Shown piece after piece: positions 1 through 7,508 of a stretch of 14,927 nt of DNA (the stretch's first letter is position 1; each line of letters starts with the position of its first letter). The notes below the pieces were generated by a model, which saw only the letters and a program-made list of their open reading frames with translations, was not told the origin of the DNA and made no database searches. The translations under genes and the position numbers were made by a program. This DNA comes from Endomicrobium sp. (GTDB lineage: Bacteria > Elusimicrobiota > Endomicrobiia > Endomicrobiales > Endomicrobiaceae): NCBI GenBank assembly GCA_031273885.1, contig JAISRA010000042.1, positions 1 to 14,927 of the forward strand, given 5' to 3'.

Positions 1-1155
1 TTTGATGTGGCACAGGGTATAGCAACCCAAGCTGGTATGTTAGCTTGGTCTATTCCGATATTGGCACAGAAAGTAGTAACTAGTATGGAACATCTGGCAG
101 AAGTTTCTGGTGGTATAACACAAGCAGGTTCCCAGTCGGCAGGTCAATTTGCTGGTGAAGTTACCAGTGGAAATATGAGCTATGGAAATGGTAGCTTTAG
201 GAATATGAGTTTTGATAATACTAGTGCGAATAAGCATGATACTGATGTGGTAAATAGAAGTGGAATGAGTATTAGTAGAGGTGGTGATGGGGTTCAATAC
301 ACAACCACTACAGAGGGAGATGGTACAGAAAGTACATTTATTAATGTTTCAACAAGGAATAATGATCTTGGATTTCAGCTACAATCTAGTGAATCTATGG
401 GTATTAATTATAGAAAACAGTTGAGTGAGGCGAAATCGGCAAGCGAAAACCACAGTAACGCCTATACCCAAACTGCCAACGAAGTTGAGGATTTTATGAA
501 AAGCCATAGTATTGGAGATTCAAAGTCAAGTTCTTCAACTTCTGGTGTTGGCGGAAAAATAATATCAAGTGGAGGATTTAACTTAAAAGTTCCACTCATT
601 GGAGAAATAGGAACAAAAATTGAGGCAGAAGCCTATAAAAATTGGATTGCTAAATCTGATGCAAGTGACGATGAAAAGGCGGCAATGACTAAAAAAGTTG
701 ATCTTATGGTACAACAACAAAAATCCTATAATGAAAGCCAAGCTAGAGTTGATTCCTTACAAAAGTCAGAGGATTATTTCACTTCAACCGACACCAGAAT
801 GACAGCCCAAAGAACCAATGATTTTGTTGAGGAACACCTAAGAAGTAAACTAGGGATGAGTAACGAAGAAATAGCATATCAGGCAAAACATAATTCAGAG
901 TGGTTACGAAAAGAGGCACAAAACTGGCAAAATGATAAAATATTTGATAAAAATGCAAAATCTACCATGTATGGAAATATAAAAGAAAAACAGGCTGGGA
1001 TGAAATCTAAACACGATTCAATAGATATTGGTGGCGATTTCAACAAATCAAAAAAGAATTTACAAATGAAAAATGTTAGATTAGATGACAGAGAACCCCG
1101 ACTGAAAAACAAATCCAAAACTACTAATAACAATAACCCAATAATAAAGACATAA
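1..1155 (+). CDS. traG: TraG C-terminal part (F-type conjugation), 5' end missing
   Basis: The frame is open from the first base, so the gene begins before the window; the GTG at 7 is only an internal codon. About 384 residues are visible. It starts with a short hydrophobic stretch (GMLAWSIPILAQKVV), probably the end of the membrane region. A Gly/Asn/Ser/Met-rich run with repeated GNMSYGN- and NMSF-like units follows, ending in TSANKHD; this is a hallmark of F-type TraG proteins. The rest is hydrophilic and rich in helix formers. In F, the TraG N-terminal region helps pilus assembly and the C-terminal periplasmic region acts in mating-pair stabilisation and entry exclusion. That role is inferred here from family resemblance. 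The gene converges with a small minus-strand gene at 1208-1372. The neighbouring transfer genes expected to the left lie outside the window. Confidence 0.85.
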   Translation, partial: FDVAQGIATQAGMLAWSIPILAQKVVTSMEHLAEVSGGITQAGSQSAGQFAGEVTSGNMSYGNGSFRNMSFDNTSANKHDTDVVNRSGMSISRGGDGVQYTTTTEGDGTESTFINVSTRNNDLGFQLQSSESMGINYRKQLSEAKSASENHSNAYTQTANEVEDFMKSHSIGDSKSSSSTSGVGGKIISSGGFNLKVPLIGEIGTKIEAEAYKNWIAKSDASDDEKAAMTKKVDLMVQQQKSYNESQARVDSLQKSEDYFTSTDTRMTAQRTNDFVEEHLRSKLGMSNEEIAYQAKHNSEWLRKEAQNWQNDKIFDKNAKSTMYGNIKEKQAGMKSKHDSIDIGGDFNKSKKNLQMKNVRLDDREPRLKNKSKTTNNNNPIIKT

Positions 1156-1157
1156 AA

Positions 1158-1173
1158 GTGATAAAAAAATCAC
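1158..1173 (-). terminator. Small hairpin between convergent genes, likely minus-strand terminator
   Basis: GTGAT (1158-1162) and ATCAC (1169-1173) pair around a six-base A loop. On the minus strand the hairpin is followed by a short T run (complement of AAAA at 1154-1157). It lies 35 bases past the stop of the 54-residue minus gene and just past the traG stop, so it could end transcripts from either side. The stem is only five base pairs, so the call is modest. Confidence 0.4.
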
Positions 1174-1207
1174 AAAAAAACCAATTTTAAAAATTATAAA
1201 TTGAATT

Positions 1208-1372
1208 TTAGATATATTGTATAAACATATAAATTATCAATCCATTAGCAACTAAAAATATGAGAGCTTGCCATATATTTGTTACTTCATTATAAGGAGT
1301 ATGGTCATCAGATGATGATCTACCAAAATAGTGTGCGACACTCCAATCGTAAGGATCATAATCAGGAATCAT
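1208..1372 (-). CDS. Small single-span membrane protein, 54 residues
   Basis: This short frame reads MIPDYDPYDWSVAHYF at the start and ends in a strongly hydrophobic segment, about residues 34-54 (IWQALIFLVANGLIIYMFIQ), that could cross the membrane once. The N-terminal 33 residues are acidic and aromatic. The start is supported by a Shine-Dalgarno GAGG eight bases upstream of the ATG at 1372. It lies 74 bases downstream of the ORF6N gene on the same strand and may share its transcript. I do not recognise the family. Small tail-anchored proteins on conjugative elements sometimes act in exclusion or membrane modulation, but nothing in the sequence shows this. Real coding is likely because of the ribosome site, the coherent composition and the hairpin just downstream. 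Confidence 0.55.
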   Translation of the reverse strand: MIPDYDPYDWSVAHYFGRSSSDDHTPYNEVTNIWQALIFLVANGLIIYMFIQYI

Positions 1373-1446
1373 AGGTTATACCTCAGTAATTACAATGTAA
1401 ATAATCGTATTATAACTCATACTTTATTAAAAGTAAAGAAATATTT

Positions 1447-2034
1447 TTATTTTTTTGTGTTATTTTTTGTGGTTTCGGTTGTTTTTTTAATTCTTAAAAT
1501 GCCTAAATTAAGTTCAAGTTCTGTTTTTATATTTACAGTATCATGTTCCATATTATCAAGTAAAAGATCAGTTAGTTTATTTCCTACAATTGTTAAAGAT
1601 TTTCCCATTTCTTCTTTTGAACTTGTATTACCCGCATTGTCAAGTTCTCTGGCTATGTTCCGTAGTTCAGTAAAAGTATTAATGATCTGTATTGTCATTT
1701 CGGTGGCTCTTTTGCTTTTAAGTATTGTAGCCAGCATGTACAGACCACGTTCGGTGAATGCTTTAGCCTCGTATTTACTGTGTTTTCCTCTACTATCATT
1801 TTCTATGGTCAAAATTTTTGACCTTAAAAGATTTGTTTCTTCCAGTGATAATTCTATTATATAATTATCCGGAAATTTGTCGGGATTAAGTTTTACTGCC
1901 TGATTTATTACCTTAGTCTCAACACCATAAATTTCAGCTACATCTCTATCAAGAATTACGGGCTGATTTCTTATATTAATAATCTTACTCTTGATTAGAT
2001 TATTATCAATAACAGTTATTTCATCTTTTGACAT
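1447..2034 (-). CDS. ORF6N-domain DNA-binding protein
   Basis: A 195-residue protein with an ORF6N domain at about residues 17-107. Typical features are QPVILDRDVAEIYGVETK, then NQAVKLNPDKFPDNYIIELS (the usual N..FP..F/Y pattern), and AFTERGLYMLATILKSKRA. ORF6N is a KilA-N-related presumed DNA-binding domain found on phages and mobile elements; its precise role is not established. The C-terminal part (about 108-195) is helical and charged, ending in a Lys/Thr-rich tail. No Shine-Dalgarno is seen before the ATG at 2034. The gene is divergent from traD across a 146-base gap and sits backwards among conjugation genes, suggesting a later insertion or an accessory regulator. Confidence 0.85.
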   Translation of the reverse strand: MSKDEITVIDNNLIKSKIINIRNQPVILDRDVAEIYGVETKVINQAVKLNPDKFPDNYIIELSLEETNLLRSKILTIENDSRGKHSKYEAKAFTERGLYMLATILKSKRATEMTIQIINTFTELRNIARELDNAGNTSSKEEMGKSLTIVGNKLTDLLLDNMEHDTVNIKTELELNLGILRIKKTTETTKNNTKK

Positions 2035-2129
2035 TGTTATAATTGGTTTTTATTCATAGAAAAATAGTAAATTACTTATTTATAATTTCAACATTTTTTA
2101 TCCAAGAAAAACACTTGAAAATAAAAAAA

Positions 2130-2145
2130 ATATCTATACAGATAT
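2130..2145. promoter_or_regulatory. Short palindrome in the traD/ORF6N divergent promoter region
   Basis: ATATCT and AGATAT form perfect six-base arms around ATAC. The element lies 36 bases upstream of the traD ATG, in the only non-coding gap between two divergent genes, with a TTGAAA at 2115-2120 nearby. The position suits an operator, possibly for the ORF6N protein, but I could not place a convincing -10 at standard spacing. In DNA this AT-rich such arms can arise by chance. Confidence 0.25.
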
Positions 2146-2180
2146 ACTTATATTAAGCCTTAATAAATAATTTAAAAAAA

Positions 2181-4280
2181 ATGCTTTCCAATATTATTCG
2201 GGGTGGACAAATACTGACCCACACATTCAAAATGCTAAAGGAAATAATTAGAAAATTATTCCTTTATTCTCTTGTTCTCTCAAGTATTTTTATATTTTGT
2301 AGAATCAAAAGTCAAATAACTTTGGTTGATATAAAAGGAGGATATAATTATTTTATAGCTAAAAATAATGTTAAGGTTGGTAGACAAAACAGGATAATCA
2401 TGGTAAACACAAAATTATTAACTAATAACATTAATAATGACGCCACCACCATTGGAATGAAATCCATTGACATAGTAAATGACAAAAATTTTGAAAACTC
2501 TTATAATAAAACGATAACGTCATTAGTAGACAATCTTTCTCTATTTATTACATCCTATATAACAATATTTCTTACAATTCTATTTACATTTTTTCTAAAG
2601 GGATATTTGGTCTACAGGGATAAATACGTTAGGGGAGCAACAATAGTACCACTTAAATTACTAAATGGTTTTATTCGCAAATATAATAAAAAACAAATTC
2701 AAGTAACCAGCAAAACACTATTATCAAAATTACTAGCTAAATATTTACCATTCTATTCATATTTTAAAAAAATAACAACCTACAAAATAGCAAATGCTAT
2801 TTATCCATTAGGAACAGAAACATTACACACAATTATAACAGGAGCCAGTGGTTCGGGAAAAACAGTTCTTATTACAGATTTAATACAACAGATACGAGAC
2901 AATGGAGATAGGGCTATTATTTATGATAGAATGGGAGCATTTGTTAGTAAATTCTACAATGGAAGTGAAATAGAAAACAAAATGACAAGAATGTATAATG
3001 ATCCTAACATATTGCCGAACAGAAAAAAAGAACTTAAAACTATGTTTGAACTTGAAAGGGACACAATATTAAACCCACTTGACACAAGAAGTCCCTACTG
3101 GTCTGTTTTTAATGAAGTTAGAAATAATATTGATTTTAATAATATAGCAAGTGCTCTAATCCCCGAAGGGGCAGGTAATATTGATCCCTTTTGGAATAGT
3201 GCCGCCCGAATGTTATTTAGCAATGTGGCAAACCAACTAAAGAAATTAGGAAAAATATCCAACAAAGACCTAATAGATAAATTACTGACAATTAATCTGA
3301 GTGAGGCGGCACAGCTGGTCAAGGGAACGCCAGCACAGGCAATCATTGACGAGAATAATCCTAAAACGGCACTATCGGTAATGGCGATGATTTCTACCAA
3401 TCTACAGGCATTAACCACACTGAGGGACAGAAAAGAAATAAAAGAAATGATTATAGATAAGGAGGGTATAAACGTGGAAAAAATGGTGGTGGAAAAATCT
3501 TTTTCCATAAGAGAATGGATAAATAATGAAGAACAAAAGGGATTTCTTTTTTTATCGTCCCGAGCAGATATGCACGAAACTTTAAAACCCCTCATTTCAA
3601 CTTGGCTAGACATAGCTATTAACTCTCTATTGTCTTTGGAGCAGTCAAATAACAGAAAGATATGGATTATTATTGATGAGCTACCGTCCCTACACTACCT
3701 TCCATCACTTCACACTGGACTTGCGGAAGCAAGGCAGTTTGGTGGGTGTTTTGTATTATCACTGCAACTTATGGCACAGCTGGAAGCCATATATGGAACG
3801 CAAAAGGCAAGAGCCACGAGTGGACTATGTAGAAATAGAATAATACTAAATACACCCGATGAGGACACCGCCCGATGGTGCAGTGATAATCTTGGAAAGG
3901 TAGAAATTAAAGAATCAAAAGAATCTATTTCATTTGGTGCTAGCGAGTATCAGGATGGAGTTAATGTCAATCAACAGGATATTCAAAAAAACATAGTGTT
4001 GCCAACGGAAATAATGCAGTTAAGCAATCTAAAGGCCTATATAAAATTTGCTGGGGATTTTCCTATTACACTGAATGAATTTAAGTATAAGAATGTTAGG
4101 AAAAAGGAAGAGAGATATATTGAAAGAAAAGACTATAAAGAGGAAGATAAAATAGAAGAGTGTATAGAGAATATAAATATAGATGAAAATACAGAAAACA
4201 AAGTTAACAATAGCGATAATGATGGTAATAGTAATAATGATGGAGATTATACTAAATTAATCAATAAGTTGACATCATAA
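2181..4280 (+). CDS. traD: TraD, type IV coupling protein ATPase
   Basis: A 699-residue VirD4/TraD-class coupling protein of the inner membrane that links the relaxosome to the secretion channel. Membrane segments lie at about 25-40 and 120-139, with a loop between them, as in F TraD. The Walker A is GASGSGKT (221-228), with YDRMGAF after it. The Walker B is IWIIIDE (494-500), followed by LPSLHYLPSLHTGLAEARQF and the conserved LSLQLMAQLEAIYG. The N-terminal IIRGGQI resembles the TQGGQI of F TraD, which favours the ATG at 2181 over the Met at residue 18. The C-terminal tail (about 640-699) is acidic and Asn/Asp-rich, in keeping with tails that contact relaxosome partners. No Shine-Dalgarno is present; the leader is A-rich. 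The serine recombinase follows after 64 bases. Confidence 0.93.
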   Translation: MLSNIIRGGQILTHTFKMLKEIIRKLFLYSLVLSSIFIFCRIKSQITLVDIKGGYNYFIAKNNVKVGRQNRIIMVNTKLLTNNINNDATTIGMKSIDIVNDKNFENSYNKTITSLVDNLSLFITSYITIFLTILFTFFLKGYLVYRDKYVRGATIVPLKLLNGFIRKYNKKQIQVTSKTLLSKLLAKYLPFYSYFKKITTYKIANAIYPLGTETLHTIITGASGSGKTVLITDLIQQIRDNGDRAIIYDRMGAFVSKFYNGSEIENKMTRMYNDPNILPNRKKELKTMFELERDTILNPLDTRSPYWSVFNEVRNNIDFNNIASALIPEGAGNIDPFWNSAARMLFSNVANQLKKLGKISNKDLIDKLLTINLSEAAQLVKGTPAQAIIDENNPKTALSVMAMISTNLQALTTLRDRKEIKEMIIDKEGINVEKMVVEKSFSIREWINNEEQKGFLFLSSRADMHETLKPLISTWLDIAINSLLSLEQSNNRKIWIIIDELPSLHYLPSLHTGLAEARQFGGCFVLSLQLMAQLEAIYGTQKARATSGLCRNRIILNTPDEDTARWCSDNLGKVEIKESKESISFGASEYQDGVNVNQQDIQKNIVLPTEIMQLSNLKAYIKFAGDFPITLNEFKYKNVRKKEERYIERKDYKEEDKIEECIENINIDENTENKVNNSDNDGNSNNDGDYTKLINKLTS

Positions 4281-4344
4281 AATATATTGTATTTTTTTAA
4301 ATTTACTTTTATAATTGTTTTTATTACATAAACTAAAAAGATAA

Positions 4345-4917
4345 ATGCTGGTAGGTTATTCTCGTGTTTCAACTAACGATCAGTCTCTTGACAGCCAAAT
4401 AGACCAACTAAAGAAAGTTGGTTGTGAAAGAATATTTACAGATATAGTTAGCGGATCAAAATCCGAAAGAAAAAATTTAACAGAAATGCTAGACTTTGTG
4501 CGAGAAGGAGATACTATTGTGGTATGTAGACTAGATAGATTGGGAAGAGGACTGAAAGATTTAATTGATATTATTACATTCCTAGAAAAAAGAGAAATTA
4601 ATTTTAAATCCATTAGTGAATCTATGGATACATCCACTTCCACCGGAAAGTTACTATTTCATGTTGCGGGGGCTTTTGCGGAATTTGAAAGAAATATCAT
4701 AAGAGAAAGAACCAATGCTGGATTGGCATCTGCCAGAGCCAGAGGAAGGGTAGGTGGACGGCCAAAGAAAATGAATGTCGAACAAATTCAAGCACTAAAA
4801 AATATGCACCAAGATAAAAATATTAGTATCAAAGTAATAACAGATACTTTTGGCATAAGCATGGCGACCATGTATAACTATCTAAAAAAAGAGAAAGAAA
4901 AAAATAATATTCTTTAA
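4345..4917 (+). CDS. Serine recombinase (resolvase/invertase)
   Basis: A 190-residue small serine recombinase. The catalytic N-terminal domain starts YSRVSTNDQSLDSQ, with Tyr5, Arg7 and nucleophile Ser9. CRLDRLGRGLKDL carries the conserved Asp64, Arg65 and Arg68. The long E helix includes AFAEFERNIIRERT, followed by GRVGGRPKK and a C-terminal helix-turn-helix (about 146-183, ISIKVITDTFGISMATMYNYLKK). Length and layout match Tn3-type resolvases and Hin/Gin invertases. On a plasmid the usual job is resolving multimers or cointegrates; inversion of a segment is the alternative. I found no convincing res site with paired half-sites next to it. It lies between traD and the partition genes, which suits a maintenance function. 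The start lacks a Shine-Dalgarno. Confidence 0.92.
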   Translation: MLVGYSRVSTNDQSLDSQIDQLKKVGCERIFTDIVSGSKSERKNLTEMLDFVREGDTIVVCRLDRLGRGLKDLIDIITFLEKREINFKSISESMDTSTSTGKLLFHVAGAFAEFERNIIRERTNAGLASARARGRVGGRPKKMNVEQIQALKNMHQDKNISIKVITDTFGISMATMYNYLKKEKEKNNIL

Positions 4918-4946
4918 AACCATTGACAAAAAAAATATTATCATTT

Positions 4947-5023
4947 ACTTTACACAAAGTGTATACTTTATTTACATTAAATAAAGTAATAACATTATAC
5001 GAAGTGTTTACTTTATATAAAGT
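4947..5023. repeat. TAAAGT half-site array upstream of parA (candidate centromere/operator)
   Basis: The hexamer TAAAGT or its complement ACTTTA recurs in the 135-base gap before parA. ACTTTA is at 4947, 4965 and 5010; TAAAGT at 4982 and 5018; near matches are CAAAGT at 4955 and CGAAGT at 5000. The first three are spaced about nine bases apart. Several pairs form palindromes, for example AAAGTGTATACTTT. The same unit returns after the RHH gene at 5897-5957. Arrays of short half-sites around ParA plus RHH cassettes typically serve as the partition site and as an operator that represses the cassette. A weak TTTACA (4971) and ATTATA (4994) pair could be the parA promoter inside the array. Confidence 0.6.
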
Positions 5024-5052
5024 GTTTTTTTTATTAACAAAATATTTAAAAA

Positions 5053-5643
5053 ATGAAAATAACTATATTCAATCTAAAAGGAGGACAGGGGAAATCAAGC
5101 ATAGCTTTAAATCTTGCTCTGTCATTAAATTTTGACGTTATTTCCAACGATAAAATAACTAAATTGGAAAAAATATTGCCCGAAGATAATTTTATGAAAA
5201 TTGAAAAAGACCAGGACTTTCCGAACATTGTGGAAAATCTTGATATTATTTACGATCTAGGAGGATGGATAGACGAAAGGGTAACGAAACCAATAAAAGA
5301 GTCTGATCTAGTTATTGTTCCAATGATTAATACTGAAATGAACAATGAGGTTTCAGTTAATAGTGTAAATCAAGTAAAACAGTATAATGAAAATATTATG
5401 TTGATAGTAAATAAAAGTAAAAAGGGAGATTTTGAATTTATGAGAGATAGAATAATAAAAACATATTTTCCCAATGATGATTTTCCAATATTTGAAATAA
5501 TGGATACTACAGCTTTTGAACAAATGCTCAGGAGAAAAATGGCAATCAAAGATATTGTGGATGTTGATCCATTACTAAAATATAACTATAGAAAAGTAAA
5601 CGGACAATTTAACGAAATTATAAATTTTATTAATAATTTTTAG
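5053..5643 (+). CDS. parA: ParA-type partition ATPase
   Basis: A 196-residue P-loop ATPase of the short ParA/MinD group without an N-terminal DNA-binding domain (type Ib-like). The deviant Walker A is KGGQGKSS (residues 9-16), preceded by MKITIFNL. The A' region is IIYDLGGWIDE (65-75), where ParA proteins usually have D-P/T-G. The Walker B strand is DLVIVPM (about 85-91). Partition ATPases of this kind move plasmid copies over the nucleoid with a small DNA-binding partner. Here the partner is the RHH gene ten bases downstream, whose ribosome site overlaps the parA stop, so the two are translationally linked. The start codon has an A-rich leader and no Shine-Dalgarno. TAAAGT arrays flank the pair. 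The assignment to partition is strengthened by this context. Confidence 0.88.
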   Translation: MKITIFNLKGGQGKSSIALNLALSLNFDVISNDKITKLEKILPEDNFMKIEKDQDFPNIVENLDIIYDLGGWIDERVTKPIKESDLVIVPMINTEMNNEVSVNSVNQVKQYNENIMLIVNKSKKGDFEFMRDRIIKTYFPNDDFPIFEIMDTTAFEQMLRRKMAIKDIVDVDPLLKYNYRKVNGQFNEIINFINNF

Positions 5644-5653
5644 GAGAGATAAG

Positions 5654-5899
5654 ATGAGTTTAAAAAATATAAAACAACAGTCAGATATAAAATTATTAAA
5701 TGAAAATCTATTTGAAAAAAACAATATATCAAACACGACAAAAATAATTTCAAAAAAGAGTATTGAAGAAAAACAAAGAAATTGTGTTTCAATTTATCTG
5801 ACTGATTCGGAATATGAAATGTTGAAAAAAATAAAGGGTGATGTGGCCCAGTCTTTATTTTGTAGAAAGATTATTCTTGAAAAGATATATAGTGTATAA
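5654..5899 (+). CDS. Small ribbon-helix-helix protein, likely ParB-type partner of ParA
   Basis: An 81-residue protein. The N-terminal 40 residues are Lys/Asn-rich and probably flexible. The C-terminal part fits a ribbon-helix-helix fold: a strand NCVSIYLT (43-50), helix A at about 51-61 (DSEYEMLKKIK) and helix B at about 65-78 (AQSLFCRKIILEKI). Flexible-tail RHH proteins such as ParG and Omega are the usual partners of short ParA ATPases, where the tail stimulates ATP hydrolysis and the RHH dimer binds centromere half-sites. An AGGAG seven bases before the ATG overlaps the parA stop. Function is inferred from the fold and its place next to parA and the TAAAGT arrays; it could also act mainly as an autorepressor. 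Confidence 0.7.
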   Translation: MSLKNIKQQSDIKLLNENLFEKNNISNTTKIISKKSIEEKQRNCVSIYLTDSEYEMLKKIKGDVAQSLFCRKIILEKIYSV

Positions 5900-5957
5900 A
5901 GTAAATAAAGTATTTAAAGTAAACACTTTAAATAAAGTGTTTACTTTAAATACTTTA
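5897..5957. repeat. Second TAAAGT array with a perfect 25-bp inverted repeat
   Basis: TAAAGT occurs at 5897, 5906, 5915 and 5933, and ACTTTA at 5925, 5943 and 5952, mostly nine or ten bases apart. The segments 5906-5930 and 5933-5957 are exact reverse complements (25 of 25) around a two-base AA centre. The array begins in the last codons of the RHH gene and runs over the final codons of the convergent minus gene, which ends at 5941. It matches the array before parA in unit and spacing. It may be a partition site, and as RNA it would fold into a long A/U hairpin that could limit read-through from both sides. There is no GC-rich stem. Confidence 0.75.
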
Positions 5958-6468
5958 CAAAATCTTTTAAACTTCTTTGTGGTCTTTTTTTAAAAGCTTT
6001 ATCAAAATTAAATTCACCGTTTAGAACTGCCCGTACAATTTTAACTTCTTCACTCTCAATTCCATTTTTATCTGAAAATCCATCTTTAGTTATATTCATT
6101 GAAAGCATCAACCTAGCTATTTCATTTTTATTTTTAAAAGCATCTTCTTTTTCTATAAGTTTATCTAAAGTTAGACACGCTCCAACATATTGCACTAATG
6201 TAGGTTGATTATTATCAGTAAAAGTTGGAAAATCTATAAAATATTCTTTTGATTTTTCATTCATAATATATTTATACCGATTCATCCAGTTTAAAAATTT
6301 ATCACAATCTTCCGCATAGTATCTTAGTTCTTCATAATAAGCTTTTTCATCTCCTTTAAATATCAATTCATAAAAATTACCCTTAGCCATTTCATCTTCT
6401 ACATTTTTCGCATAAATACTAAAATTGAATATAAATGCAAAACCTAACATTACTAATAATTTTTTCAT
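5941..6468 (-). CDS. Secreted protein of unknown function
   Basis: A 175-residue protein with a clear Sec signal peptide: MKKLL, then a hydrophobic core (VMLGFAFIFNFSIYA) and likely cleavage after Ala20. The mature part is charged and mostly helical in appearance, with two cysteines (Cys55 and Cys98) that could pair in the periplasm. It has no lipobox and no domain I recognise. GGAG five bases before the ATG at 6468 supports the start. It is the last gene of the minus-strand operon, 19 bases after the previous one. Its final codons lie inside the TAAAGT inverted repeat. The company of two lipoproteins suggests an envelope role, for instance surface change or exclusion, but that is inference only. 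Confidence 0.65.
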   Translation of the reverse strand: MKKLLVMLGFAFIFNFSIYAKNVEDEMAKGNFYELIFKGDEKAYYEELRYYAEDCDKFLNWMNRYKYIMNEKSKEYFIDFPTFTDNNQPTLVQYVGACLTLDKLIEKEDAFKNKNEIARLMLSMNITKDGFSDKNGIESEEVKIVRAVLNGEFNFDKAFKKRPQRSLKDFVKYLK

Positions 6469-6487
6469 TTATTCTCCTTCATTAATT

Positions 6488-7012
6488 TTAATCTAATAAT
6501 GATCTTTCTTTTAAGATAATATCCTCATCTACCTTTAATTCTGCTTTATATACATGCCAATCGGGCTGATTATTTATTTTGTTTTTATTCTTTTTAACTA
6601 CTATCGGAACAATATTTCTCTGATCGCTATCGGAACCATCAACAAAAAGTTCTCCAAAATATATATCTTTATCATCATCTTTTTTCATAAAACCCGTACC
6701 AAAACTTTCATCCCCTCTCTTTTCAAATATTATATACAAATTATCAACTTCTGGGGCTTTACCTTTAAATATAACAATATTTTTATCACCGAATTTTCCC
6801 GTGTAGTATTCACTCCCAGTTTTATTAATTTTATTCCAAAGAGCCGCAATATTAGTCTCTATTATTTTAAAATCTATCAGCTTACGGTCATTAAAATTTA
6901 CCATTTCATCATCTTTCAGATGTGCAATATTTATATAACCCTGTGAGCTATAATGTTCATCTAACAGTTCACGAGCACGTGACACTGTGAAAGGTTTTAT
7001 ATTAATTGACAT
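6488..7012 (-). CDS. Hypothetical cytoplasmic protein
   Basis: A 174-residue acidic and lysine-rich protein without signal peptide or membrane segment. It begins MSINIKPFTVSRARELLDEH. The central and C-terminal parts alternate beta-like stretches (KNIVIFKG, DNLYIIFEKRG, DIYFGELFVDG, NIVPIVVKK) with charged turns, suggesting a mainly beta fold. A very strong GGAGGAGG stands just before the ATG at 7012, the best ribosome site in the operon, so this product may be made in quantity. It starts ten bases after the OmpA-like gene and ends 19 bases before the secreted protein. I do not recognise the family and assign no function. Confidence 0.6.
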   Translation of the reverse strand: MSINIKPFTVSRARELLDEHYSSQGYINIAHLKDDEMVNFNDRKLIDFKIIETNIAALWNKINKTGSEYYTGKFGDKNIVIFKGKAPEVDNLYIIFEKRGDESFGTGFMKKDDDKDIYFGELFVDGSDSDQRNIVPIVVKKNKNKINNQPDWHVYKAELKVDEDIILKERSLLD

Positions 7013-7022
7013 TCCTCCTCCT

Positions 7023-7493
7023 TTATTTATTAATGCTAATTATAACTTTTCTATTAAACTTTCTTATCTCCTCATTATCAGATGAAGAAATAACTTTACC
7101 AAAAGAATTAATACCTATTCTATTCTCATCAACTCCAAGACTAACCAATATGTTTTTTACTTCCTTTGCTCTCTTTAATCCAAGTTCAAAATTATATTTA
7201 TCTTTTCCAATCTTATCACAATAACCATTTAGAGTTATTGTTTTATCTTTATGTTCGGATAAATATCTTTTAACAAGAATAAGATTCTGTCTATATTCAT
7301 TTTTTGTTACTTTAGATGAATTAAAATCAAAATATATGGTATTGGCAAATAATATATCTTTTTCTGTTTCTTGATCACTATCACTACTCTTAGAATTAAT
7401 AGTAGTGGTGTTGACTGTTTTTATACTGCTACCACAGGAATTTAGCAATAACAATATAAAAACTGTTGTTATAATTCTGATTTCTTTTTTCAT
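7023..7493 (-). CDS. OmpA/Pal-like lipoprotein
   Basis: A 156-residue lipoprotein. The signal has a lipobox LLNSC with Cys20 as the lipidated residue, and a Ser/Thr-rich linker follows to about residue 45. The OmpA C-terminal-like domain spans about 50-156: TIYFDFNSSKV, then LNGYCDKIGKDKYNFELGLKRAKEVKNILVSLGV, RIGINSFGK and FNRKVIISI. Asp93 and Arg108 align with the residues that hold the peptide of peptidoglycan in Pal and OmpA. The usual GHTD is NGYCD here, so the histidine and threonine are replaced. It would sit in the outer membrane and hold the cell wall. It is in the middle of the operon, 15 bases after the TRL-like lipoprotein gene. No close Shine-Dalgarno is seen, so it may depend on translation of the gene before it. 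Confidence 0.85.
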   Translation of the reverse strand: MKKEIRIITTVFILLLLNSCGSSIKTVNTTTINSKSSDSDQETEKDILFANTIYFDFNSSKVTKNEYRQNLILVKRYLSEHKDKTITLNGYCDKIGKDKYNFELGLKRAKEVKNILVSLGVDENRIGINSFGKVISSSDNEEIRKFNRKVIISINK

Positions 7494-7508
7494 CTATTGA
7501 GTAACTTA

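Noticed and set aside
1331..1864. Plus-strand open frame of 177 codons opposite the ORF6N gene
   Set aside because: It is the antisense of a clear ORF6N protein, has no ribosome site and shows a low-complexity Ser/Val/Phe composition typical of a shadow frame.
3095..3613. Minus-strand open frame inside traD
   Set aside because: It lies wholly within the conserved ATPase coding sequence and has no independent signals.
4281..4344. Possible res site for the serine recombinase
   Set aside because: The gap is only 64 bases and shows no paired half-sites or clear dyad beyond AT-rich chance matches.
4923..5135. Plus-strand frame with repeated LYKVFTL-type units before parA
   Set aside because: The repetition is the translation of the TAAAGT array, and the frame overlaps parA out of phase.
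4947..5957. Possible CRISPR array or tandem-repeat minisatellite at the TAAAGT repeats
   Set aside because: Units are only six bases, occur in both orientations and lack unique spacers of constant length.
6554..6946. Plus-strand frame of 130 codons rich in Ile, Phe and Tyr
   Set aside because: It is antisense to the 6488-7012 gene, which has a strong ribosome site and sits in an operon.
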